Below, piece by piece: positions 1-6,337 of a stretch of DNA of 10,830 nt. Numbering within the stretch: the stretch's first letter is position 1; every line of letters starts with the position of its first letter. The stretch comes from Alphaproteobacteria bacterium (GTDB lineage Bacteria; Pseudomonadota; Alphaproteobacteria; Geminicoccales; Geminicoccaceae). Position numbers and translations under genes: made by a program. The stretch is taken from contig JALSRW010000363.1 of NCBI GenBank assembly GCA_026984595.1, positions 1-10,830 on the forward strand, written 5' to 3'. The notes under the pieces are model-generated. The model saw only the letters and a program-made list of their open reading frames with translations. It made no database searches and was not told where the DNA came from.

Positions 1-1
1 C

Positions 2-892
2 GCCGATGCGGTGGCCCACGGCGCCACCGGCAAGGGGAACGACCAGGTGCGCTTCGAGCTCTCCTGCTACGCCCTCGATCCGCAGATCCGGATCATCGCG
101 CCCTGGCGGGAATGGGACCTCGATTCCCGCGAGAAGCTGATCGCCTACGCCGAAAGCCGGCAGATTCCGATCCCTCGCGGCAAGCGAGGCGAGCCGCCCT
201 ATTCCACCGACGCCAATCTGCTGCACATCTCCTACGAGGGCCGCGCGCTGGAGGATCCCTGGGTCGAGCCCGAGGAGGAGATGTTCACTCGCACCGTCGA
301 TCCGCGGCGGGCGCCGGACGAACCCGAATATGTGCAGATCGATTTCGTGCGCGGGGATCCGGTAGCGGTCGATGGCGAGGCCCTGTCTCCCGCGCGGCTG
401 CTGGCGCGGCTCAACGAGATCGCCGGACGGCACGGCGTCGGCCGCGTCGATCTGGTGGAAAACCGCTATGTCGGCATGAAGTCGCGCGGGGTCTACGAGA
501 CCCCCGGCGGCACGCTGTTGCTGGCGGCGCATCGGGCGATCGAGAGCATCACCCTCGACCGCGGGGCAGCGCATCTCAAGGACGAGCTCATGCCACGCTA
601 TGCCGAACTGGTGTACAATGGTTACTGGTTCGCGCCGGAACGCGAGATGCTGCAGGCGCTGATCGACAAAAGCCAGGAGGAGGTCACCGGCACGGTCCGA
701 CTCAAGCTCTACAAGGGGGGGCTCCAGGTGGTCGGGCGCAAGAGCCCCAGGAGCCTCTACAGCGAGGAACATGCCACATTCGAGCAGGACACGGTCTACG
801 ACCAGCGCGATGCGGAAGGCTTCATCAGGCTCAACGCACTCCGCCTGCGGATCCGCGGCCTCGTCCACGACCCCTACCGACGGGACCGCTGA
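2..892 (+). CDS. argG: Argininosuccinate synthase, C-terminal part (5' end outside window)
   Basis: This enzyme joins citrulline and aspartate using ATP to make argininosuccinate, the next-to-last step of arginine synthesis in the cytoplasm. The frame is already open at the left edge, and the first residues read A-D-A-V-A-H-G-A-T-G-K-G-N-D-Q-V-R-F-E. This is the family's conserved substrate-binding segment, so the GTG at position 11 is an internal valine and not a start. The 296 visible residues correspond to roughly the last three quarters of a protein of about 400 residues. Further family blocks are D-A-N-L-L-H-I-S-Y-E-G, E-N-R-Y-V-G-M-K-S-R-G-V-Y-E-T-P-G-G and the C-terminal L-K-L-Y-K-G. 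The N-terminal ATP-binding loop lies outside the window. The downstream pseudouridine synthase frame overlaps its 3' end, which suggests co-transcription. The stop is TGA. Identity is secure. Confidence 0.97.
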   Translation, partial: ADAVAHGATGKGNDQVRFELSCYALDPQIRIIAPWREWDLDSREKLIAYAESRQIPIPRGKRGEPPYSTDANLLHISYEGRALEDPWVEPEEEMFTRTVDPRRAPDEPEYVQIDFVRGDPVAVDGEALSPARLLARLNEIAGRHGVGRVDLVENRYVGMKSRGVYETPGGTLLLAAHRAIESITLDRGAAHLKDELMPRYAELVYNGYWFAPEREMLQALIDKSQEEVTGTVRLKLYKGGLQVVGRKSPRSLYSEEHATFEQDTVYDQRDAEGFIRLNALRLRIRGLVHDPYRRDR

Positions 893-1610
893 AGCCGCCG
901 ATTTCCTGCTGCAACGGATCCTCTATCGCGACGGGCTGATCCTGGTGGTGGACAAGCCGGCCGGCCTGCCGGTACATGCCGGTCCGGGCGGCGGACCCAA
1001 TCTCGAGGACTATCTCGACAGCCTGCGCTTCGGCCTGCCCAGACCCCCGGCTCTGGCCCACAGGCTCGATCGCGATACCAGCGGCTGTCTGGTGCTCGGC
1101 CGGCACCGTAAGGCGCTGGCGCGGCTCGGCCGGCTGTTCGCCCAGGGGCGCATCGCCAAAACCTATTGGGCGGTGGTGCGCGGCGCACCGCCCCGACCCG
1201 CCGGTCGCATCGATCTGCCGCTGGCCAAGATCACCCGCGATCGCCGGAGCTGGCGGATGCAGGTCGAAGAAGGCGGGCGGCCGGCGGTGACCGAGTATCG
1301 GCTGCTGGGCGGCACCGGGGAATGGAGCTGGCTGGAACTGCGACCGCGGACCGGGCGGACCCATCAGCTCCGGGTCCATCTCGCCGCCATCGGCTGCCCG
1401 ATCGTCGGCGATTTGGTCTACGGGCGGCCCGGGGAGGACGGGCTGCTGCCGCTCCATCTCCACGCCCGGGCGCTGCGCATCCCGCTCTATGCGGCGCGCG
1501 ATCCGATCGAAGTGGAGGCGCCCCCGCCGGGGCATCTCCTGGACTTGCTGGGGGCCTGCGGCTACGCTGCCCCGAACCGAGAATCCCAGCCGAGGAGCCC
1601 CGTCGCATGA
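810..1610 (+). CDS. RluA-family RNA pseudouridine synthase
   Basis: This protein isomerises uridine to pseudouridine in an RNA; the target (23S rRNA or tRNA) cannot be read from sequence. The catalytic motif H-R-L-D-R-D-T-S-G is clear, with the catalytic Asp codon at 1068-1070. Family blocks D-K-P-A-G-L-P-V-H (from about 951), A-K-T-Y-W-A-V-V and R-T-G-R-T-H-Q-L-R-V-H-L also appear. No N-terminal S4 domain is visible, so it resembles the short single-domain RluA types. The start is uncertain. Homology seems to begin near 885-910, where this frame has no ATG, GTG or TTG. The nearest standard starts are ATG at 810 (used here, overlapping argG by 83 bp) and ATG at 771. A CTG at 906 or 909 is a non-standard alternative. 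The stop overlaps the bacterioferritin start (ATGA at 1607-1610). Confidence 0.9.
   Translation: MRKASSGSTHSACGSAASSTTPTDGTAEAADFLLQRILYRDGLILVVDKPAGLPVHAGPGGGPNLEDYLDSLRFGLPRPPALAHRLDRDTSGCLVLGRHRKALARLGRLFAQGRIAKTYWAVVRGAPPRPAGRIDLPLAKITRDRRSWRMQVEEGGRPAVTEYRLLGGTGEWSWLELRPRTGRTHQLRVHLAAIGCPIVGDLVYGRPGEDGLLPLHLHARALRIPLYAARDPIEVEAPPPGHLLDLLGACGYAAPNRESQPRSPVA
1592..1597 (+). promoter_or_regulatory. Ribosome binding site of bacterioferritin
   Basis: GAGGAG with nine bases to the ATG at 1607. It lies inside the 3' end of the pseudouridine synthase gene and fixes the bacterioferritin start at the ATGA overlap. Confidence 0.7.
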
Positions 1611-2098
1611 AAGGTGACCCCGAGGTCATCGACGCCCTCAATGGCGCCCTCGCCATCGAGATCGCCGCCTCCAACCAGTTCGTGCTGCACGCCAGGATGC
1701 TCGAACATTGGGGCTTCGTAAAGCGCGGCCGCCACGAGATGAAGGAAGCGATCGAGGAGATGAAGCACGCCGATCTCCTGATCCAGCGCATCCTCCTGCT
1801 CGAGGGCACGCCGCGGCTGGACAATCCCGGCAGACTGCGGATCGGCACCGATCTGAAGAGTGCCATCGAGGGCGATCTCGAGCTCGAGCGCGAGGCCATG
1901 GCGTTCTACCGCCAGGTCGTCGCGATCTGCGAGAAGGCGGGCGATCCCGTCAGCCGCGACATGATGGTCCGTCTCCTGGCCGACGAGGAGGAGCACGAGC
2001 ATCATCTGCAGACCGAGCTCGAGCTGATCGAGCAGATCGGCATCGAGCGCTACGCCCAGTCGATGCTCGGCGACTGGCCCGAAGCCGAGGGCGGCTGA
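1607..2098 (+). CDS. bfr: Bacterioferritin (haem-binding ferritin)
   Basis: The 163-residue length matches the family, whose members form 24-subunit iron-storage shells that oxidise Fe(II) at a di-iron centre. All six ferroxidase ligands are in the expected places: Glu18, Glu51, His54, Glu94, Glu127 and His130. Met52 is the expected axial ligand of the haem shared between two subunits. The N-terminus M-K-G-D-P and the block E-M-K-H-A-D are classic bacterioferritin features, separating it from haem-free ferritin. The ATG at 1607 overlaps the TGA of the pseudouridine synthase gene (ATGA). A Shine-Dalgarno GAGGAG lies at 1592-1597, nine bases upstream, so translation is probably coupled. rmuC follows 12 bp later. 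No Fur-box-like site is evident immediately upstream, so any iron control would have to act from the operon promoter outside the window. Confidence 0.97.
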   Translation: MKGDPEVIDALNGALAIEIAASNQFVLHARMLEHWGFVKRGRHEMKEAIEEMKHADLLIQRILLLEGTPRLDNPGRLRIGTDLKSAIEGDLELEREAMAFYRQVVAICEKAGDPVSRDMMVRLLADEEEHEHHLQTELELIEQIGIERYAQSMLGDWPEAEGG

Positions 2099-2110
2099 GC
2101 GGCGACACCG

Positions 2111-3403
2111 ATGCCGGGAGACCTCGGGACGGCCATCGCTCTTCTGCTGTTCGGATCGGTGCTCGGCGGCACCGCCGTCTGGTGGTGGCTGGTACGGCCG
2201 CTGCGCGCCGAGACGGCGGCACTGCGGGAAGAGAAGGCGCGTCTCGCCCTCGAAGGCGCCGAGCTTCGTACCCGGCTGGAAGCCGAGGAGCGCAACCATC
2301 GCGAGAAGCTGGAAGAGCTCGAAAACCGCTTCAGGACCCTCGCGAGCGATATCCTCGACCACAACAGCCGCAATTTTCTCCGACTCGTCTCGGAACGCTT
2401 CGACGCCCACAAGAGCGAGGCGGAAAAGACCCTCGAGGCCCGCAAGAAGGAGATCGAACATCTGGTGGGGCCGATCGCCGAGAGCCTCGCCAAATTCGAG
2501 CATCGGGTGGACGAGCTGGAGAAGGCCCGCCGCGAGGCCTACGGGGCCATCACCCAGCAGGTCCGTACCCTGATCCAGGGGCAGCGGGAGCTCTCGAACC
2601 ATACCGGCAAGCTGGTACAGGCGCTGCGCCAGCCCAAGACCAGAGGGCGCTGGGGCGAATACCAGCTCCGCAACGTGCTGGAGCTCGCCGGCATGACCGA
2701 GCATGTGGACTTCGTCAGCGAGCGGAGCCTGGCCGGCGAGGAAGGGCGGCTGCGGCCCGATGTGGTGGTGCGCCTGCCCGGCGGCAAATGCCTGGTGATC
2801 GACGCCAAGACCCCGCTGGACGCCTATCTGTCGATGATCGAGGCGGGCGAGGAGGAGGAACGGGCACGGGCGTTGCGCGATCATCTGCGCCAGGTACGCG
2901 AGCATGTACGCAAGCTTTCCAGCAAGGAATACTGGCAGAGCCTGAAGGACACCCCCGATTTCGTGGTCATGTTCATTCCCGGCGAGGCCTTCTACGCGGC
3001 CGCCGTGGAGGTCGATCCCTCGCTGTTCGAGGACGCCCTCAAGCAGCGGGTGCTGATCGCCACCCCGGCCACCCTGGTCGCGCTGGTCAAGGCCGTCGCC
3101 TATGGCTGGCGACAGGAGAAGCTCGCCGAGAACCTGCAGGAGGTGGCGGGGCTGGCCCGCGATCTCTACGAGCGCATCAAGACCTTCGGCGAGCATATGG
3201 AAAGGGTCGGCAAGGCTCTGCGCCAGGCCGTGGAGCACTACAACCGGGCGGTGGGATCGCTGGAAGCGCGGGTGCTGCCGGCGGCCCGGCGCTTCGAGCA
3301 GCTACGGGTGGCACCGGCCAATAGCGAGATCCCCGCGGTCTCGCAGGTGGAGCTCGAGCCGCGGGCGCTGCAGGCCAGCGAGTTCACCGCCGAGGAGGAG
3401 TGA
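2111..3403 (+). CDS. rmuC: RmuC-family DNA recombination protein
   Basis: RmuC was named for a role in limiting inversion between short inverted repeats in E. coli and is predicted to have a nuclease-like core. The 430-residue protein starts with a hydrophobic segment (about residues 6-28, with a W-W-W run) that should anchor it in the inner membrane. A charged, coiled-coil-like region follows at about 32-165. The RmuC domain then carries R-G-R-W-G-E (178-183), R-P-D-V-V-V (from 215) and V-I-D-A-K-T-P-L-D-A-Y (229-239). Asp217, Asp231 and Lys233 fit the D...D-x-K pattern of PD-(D/E)xK nucleases, with Glu183 another conserved acid. ATG at 2111 is 12 bp after bfr with only a weak ribosome site, so it probably depends on coupling. 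It ends 25 bp before the converging FG-GAP gene. The family is secure; biochemical activity is inferred. Confidence 0.95.
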   Translation: MPGDLGTAIALLLFGSVLGGTAVWWWLVRPLRAETAALREEKARLALEGAELRTRLEAEERNHREKLEELENRFRTLASDILDHNSRNFLRLVSERFDAHKSEAEKTLEARKKEIEHLVGPIAESLAKFEHRVDELEKARREAYGAITQQVRTLIQGQRELSNHTGKLVQALRQPKTRGRWGEYQLRNVLELAGMTEHVDFVSERSLAGEEGRLRPDVVVRLPGGKCLVIDAKTPLDAYLSMIEAGEEEERARALRDHLRQVREHVRKLSSKEYWQSLKDTPDFVVMFIPGEAFYAAAVEVDPSLFEDALKQRVLIATPATLVALVKAVAYGWRQEKLAENLQEVAGLARDLYERIKTFGEHMERVGKALRQAVEHYNRAVGSLEARVLPAARRFEQLRVAPANSEIPAVSQVELEPRALQASEFTAEEE

Positions 3404-3428
3404 CGCCGCCCCCCGGCCGCCGCCGTGA

Positions 3429-5687
3429 TCACACGACCGTCGTCGGATCGCCGGTGAGGGAAGCGACGGTGGCGGTGAAACGCTCGCCGCCGAAGACCGC
3501 GAAGGCGGTACCCGCATCCTCGCCCCCCACCGTCGCCGGCGCGCCGATCACCAGATCGTCGAAACCGTCACCATCGATGTCGCCGGGACCGCCGAGGCTG
3601 AATCCGGCATAGGCTTCGCCGGTGGTGCCGATCAGCCGGCAGCCCGCCCCGTTCTCTTCCAGCGAGCCGAGATCGAGGACGGCGTCGAAGGGACCGTCAT
3701 GGCCGTAGATCAGATAGGCTTCACCGGCGCCGCCCACCCCTTCGGGATCGGCATAGCGGGCCCCCACCAGGAAATCGTCGAAGCCGTCGCCATTGACATC
3801 GCCGGCGGCGGCCACCGCCCGCCCGGTGCCGCTCATCGGCGACAGCCCGAACATCGCGAAGCCGTTGCTGCCGTCGAGATCACCGAGATCGAGCCCGTCC
3901 GGATGCCCCTCCTCGCTGCCGAACACCAGATAGGCGGCCCCCGCCGCTTCGCCCCCGGCGGTATCCCGGGCATAGGCGCCGATCAGCAGGTCGTCGAAAC
4001 CGTCGCCATTGACATCGCCCGCACCGGAGACGGCGAAGCCCGCGAAATCGAAGGGATCGGCGCCGGCCACGAGGAAGCCGCCATCCGCCGGCGCCGAGGG
4101 GTCGAGAGTCGCGGGAAACCCTTCGTCCGTACCGTAGATCACATAGACCTCACCGGCATTGGTCCGTCCCCCGGGATCCGCATCCGGGGCGCCCACGGCG
4201 AGATCGTCGAAACCATCTCCGTCGATGTCGCCGAGGATCGCCACGCTCCGCCCCGACTGGTCGAAGCGGTCGAGACCGGGAAGCCGTACCCCGTCGTTGC
4301 CGTCGAGAGCCGAAAGATCGCCGCTGACGCCGTCGGCACCGCCGAACAGGAGATAGGACACGCCGGAACTGTAGCGGGCATAGTCCGGTTCGGCGAGGCG
4401 GGCGCCGATCAGCAGATCGTCGAAACCGTCGCCGTTGATGTCGCCGCCGCCGGCGACCGCGATCCCCGTTTCATCGCCGCCGTTCACCCCCTCGATACGG
4501 ACCAGCCGGGCCGCGTCCACCGCCTCGATGTCGCCGGAATCGGGCCGCGACCCGCCCAGCAGCAGATAGGCGCCGCCACTGTCCGGGGAGAGGCCGTCGA
4601 GGCCGGTGGCCCCGATCACCAGATCGTCGAAACCGTCACCATTGACATCGCCGGCCGAGGCCAGCGCCGCTCCCAGACGGTCACCGGCGGCGGCGCCGTG
4701 GAGAGCGGTCATGCCATACCCGCCCTCGCCATCGAGGGTCAGTTCGCCCGGAATGTCCTCGCCGCGGCCGAACAGGATGTAGACCGTACCCTGCCCGTCT
4801 TCGCCGGCAAGCGGCGCGCCGACCGCGACATCGCCGAACCCGTCCCCGTCGAAATCACCGATCTGGACCACGGCATAGCCGGCCCGATCACCCGCCTGCT
4901 CGCCCCGGGCCACCACCCCGAGCCCGTCGTCGAGCCCGTCGGCATCGAGCCGGATCGGACAGCCCACGCCCGTATCCTCGGGTTCGGTGTCGATCAGGAG
5001 CCGCAGGTCGTTGTAATCGCCGCGGCGGTAGACCTGGTCCTCGAAGTAGAGCTCGGTCTGGCCCGGCTCGGCGCCCGGGTGCGAGAGCACATGTTCGCGA
5101 CCGTCCGGGTTGAGAGGATTGCGCCAGCCGCCATCGTCCCGGGGATCGGTGGTGAACAGCAGCCGGCCGCGAACCGCGATGTCCCCCTGCTCGCCCTCGT
5201 GGACCAGGCGGATCCGCCAGCGCGGCGTATCGAGCCCCGCCTCCTCGCCGGTGCGACGGTCGATCAGCCGGAACCCCTCCGCGTCGGAGAACAGTGCTTC
5301 GGGATTGCGGCCGAAGCCGTTGGCGACCAGCAGCAGGCCGAATTCCTGGCCCGGGGCGAGCTGATCGGCGTCGTAGACATCGCTGAGCCGGATGCTGTCG
5401 CCACGATCGAGCGGCCCGTCGCTCTGCGGTCCGTGCGACCAGCCCCGCGCGCTGACCGTCTCGCTGGTATCGCCCCAGAGCAGGCGCACATCCTCGAAGC
5501 GCCCGTGATCCCCGAGGCGATAGACGAACAGGCTGTTGCGGTAGCCCGCATCCTCGCCGAGGAAGGTGATCTCGACATCCCCCCGGCTACCCACCTCGAG
5601 TCGCTCGCGAGCCACACCGTTGATCTGCTTGCGAGGAATGCGGCTCCAGTTCCGCCAATTCTCCCACCAATCCTCGTCGCGATGCAT
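3429..5687 (-). CDS. DUF4114 / seven-FG-GAP-repeat protein, probably secreted
   Basis: A 752-residue acidic, Gly/Asp-rich protein. Residues about 35-234 resemble DUF4114, ending in the hallmark F-E-D-Q-V-Y-R-R-G-D-Y-N-D at 215-227. Seven FG-GAP (integrin-alpha-like) repeats follow, each with a D-x-[DN]-G-D-G-F-x-D calcium loop, at residues 278, 347, 416, 487, 558, 630 and 703. The 69-73 residue spacing predicts a closed seven-bladed beta-propeller. There is no N-terminal signal peptide or membrane segment; the N-terminus is Trp-rich (W7, W8, W11, W14). The extreme C-terminus is short, with T-T-V-V as the last residues. In the families I know, this fits type I (ABC) secretion of large surface or extracellular proteins, but no transporter genes are in the window. 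I chose ATG 5687 over GTG 5732 because a likely -10 element lies inside the GTG extension. Binding partner unknown. Confidence 0.88.
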   Translation of the reverse strand: MHRDEDWWENWRNWSRIPRKQINGVARERLEVGSRGDVEITFLGEDAGYRNSLFVYRLGDHGRFEDVRLLWGDTSETVSARGWSHGPQSDGPLDRGDSIRLSDVYDADQLAPGQEFGLLLVANGFGRNPEALFSDAEGFRLIDRRTGEEAGLDTPRWRIRLVHEGEQGDIAVRGRLLFTTDPRDDGGWRNPLNPDGREHVLSHPGAEPGQTELYFEDQVYRRGDYNDLRLLIDTEPEDTGVGCPIRLDADGLDDGLGVVARGEQAGDRAGYAVVQIGDFDGDGFGDVAVGAPLAGEDGQGTVYILFGRGEDIPGELTLDGEGGYGMTALHGAAAGDRLGAALASAGDVNGDGFDDLVIGATGLDGLSPDSGGAYLLLGGSRPDSGDIEAVDAARLVRIEGVNGGDETGIAVAGGGDINGDGFDDLLIGARLAEPDYARYSSGVSYLLFGGADGVSGDLSALDGNDGVRLPGLDRFDQSGRSVAILGDIDGDGFDDLAVGAPDADPGGRTNAGEVYVIYGTDEGFPATLDPSAPADGGFLVAGADPFDFAGFAVSGAGDVNGDGFDDLLIGAYARDTAGGEAAGAAYLVFGSEEGHPDGLDLGDLDGSNGFAMFGLSPMSGTGRAVAAAGDVNGDGFDDFLVGARYADPEGVGGAGEAYLIYGHDGPFDAVLDLGSLEENGAGCRLIGTTGEAYAGFSLGGPGDIDGDGFDDLVIGAPATVGGEDAGTAFAVFGGERFTATVASLTGDPTTVV
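3540..4870 (-). repeat. Seven tandem FG-GAP coding repeats, period about 213 bp
   Basis: The gene above contains seven copies of a roughly 45-base core encoding the calcium loop. Copies lie near 3550, 3770, 3985, 4200, 4411, 4620 and 4830 (plus-strand coordinates), 209-222 bp apart. The cores are very similar in DNA: most contain AGATCGTCGAAACCGTC or a near variant. The sequence between cores is much more diverged. The copy at 4830, which encodes the first blade, has drifted most (D-F-D-G-D-G-F-G-D). Copies 2, 5 and 6 share the same V-N-G-D-G-F-D-D coding. Confidence 0.85.
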
Positions 5688-5719
5688 CTCTGCCCCGCCG
5701 TCATCCTGCAGCCGGCGCG

Positions 5720-5748
5720 AACATACAACCACAGGTTATGGTTGCCAA
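5720..5748 (-). promoter_or_regulatory. Candidate sigma-70 promoter of the FG-GAP gene
   Basis: On the minus strand, TTGGCA (5748-5743) and TATGTT (5725-5720) are separated by exactly 17 bases. These match 5/6 and 4/6 of the sigma-70 consensus. Transcription would start near 5713, giving a leader of about 26 bases before ATG 5687. The -10 lies inside the GTG-initiated extension, which argues against the GTG start at 5732. Found by eye only. Confidence 0.45.
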
Positions 5749-5754
5749 TCCTCT

Positions 5755-5809
5755 GCCCGCGCGATGGTGTGGTACAGGCTCGCGGTTGCGAAACGGTTAA
5801 CGTGCGGGC
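5755..5809. repeat. Imperfect inverted repeat between the gamma-CA-like gene and the FG-GAP gene
   Basis: GCCCGCGCG at 5755-5763 pairs with CGTGCGGGC at 5801-5809 (8 of 9 positions), with 37 bases between. It sits just after the gamma-CA-like stop codon and just upstream of the candidate -35. It has no T-run after either arm, so it is not a standard intrinsic terminator. It could be an RNA hairpin at the transcript end, a regulator site, or chance in GC-rich DNA. Confidence 0.3.
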
Positions 5810-5810
5810 T

Positions 5811-6332
5811 TCAATCGAGGCTCAGGAGTCCGTCGCGATAGCGGCGGGCGTTGGCCACATATTTGGCGGTGCCGGCGGCGATGCGGGCGATCTGCTCGGG
5901 CCGGACTTCGCCCACCACCTTGCCGGGAATGCCCATCACCAGGGAATTGTCGGGGATCTCCCTGCCCTCGGGCACCAGCGCCTTGGCGCCGATCAGGCAG
6001 TTGCGGCCGATCCGGGCACCGTTGAGGATCACCGCCCCGATACCGATCAGCGATCCCTCGCCGATCTCGCAGCCGTGCAGCATGACCATGTGCCCGACGG
6101 TGACGTCGGCCCCGACGGTCAGGGGAAAGCCCGGGTCGGTATGAAAGACGCAGCCGTCCTGGACGTTGCTGCCGGCCCCCACGGTGATGGGCTCGTTGTC
6201 GCCCCGCAGCACCGCCCCCCACCAGACGCTGGCACCGGCCTCGAGCACCACCCGGCCGATCAGCACCGCCGAAGGCGCCACCCAGCAATCCTCGGCGAGC
6301 TGCGGGGCGATTCCGTCGAGTTCGTAGAGCAT
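5811..6332 (-). CDS. Gamma-carbonic-anhydrase-like hexapeptide-repeat protein (YrdA/PaaY type)
   Basis: A 173-residue left-handed beta-helix protein with repeated [IVL]-G-x4 hexapeptides across residues about 20-125 and a C-terminal helix. The three zinc-ligand histidines of gamma carbonic anhydrases are all present: His64 (F-H-T-D), His81 (V-G-H) and His86 (M-L-H). Arg43 and Asp45 in L-R-G-D, and Gln58-Asp59 in V-Q-D, also fit. Members form trimers with the metal between subunits. Many small bacterial members show little carbonic anhydrase activity, and PaaY is a thioesterase that clears blocked CoA esters, so the reaction is not settled. ATG 6332 lies 5 bp after the matB stop, with AGGAGAA at 6351-6345 inside matB. 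The two genes are clearly one operon, which makes a role in acyl-CoA or CO2/bicarbonate handling plausible but unproven. Confidence 0.9.
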   Translation of the reverse strand: MLYELDGIAPQLAEDCWVAPSAVLIGRVVLEAGASVWWGAVLRGDNEPITVGAGSNVQDGCVFHTDPGFPLTVGADVTVGHMVMLHGCEIGEGSLIGIGAVILNGARIGRNCLIGAKALVPEGREIPDNSLVMGIPGKVVGEVRPEQIARIAAGTAKYVANARRYRDGLLSLD

Positions 6333-6337
6333 GAGAC

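Noticed and set aside
11..892. Treating the GTG at 11 as the start of argG
   Set aside because: The frame is open to the left edge, and the residues there belong to the middle of the conserved ArgG substrate-binding block.
1562..3238. Minus-strand open frame of 558 codons opposite bfr and rmuC
   Set aside because: It is the antisense shadow of two well-recognised genes, with no recognisable domain or ribosome site.
3404..3480. Terminator hairpin between converging rmuC and the FG-GAP gene
   Set aside because: The 25-bp gap is just GC-rich. The ACGAC/GTCGT palindrome nearby has a one-base loop and no T-run, so it cannot form a normal terminator.
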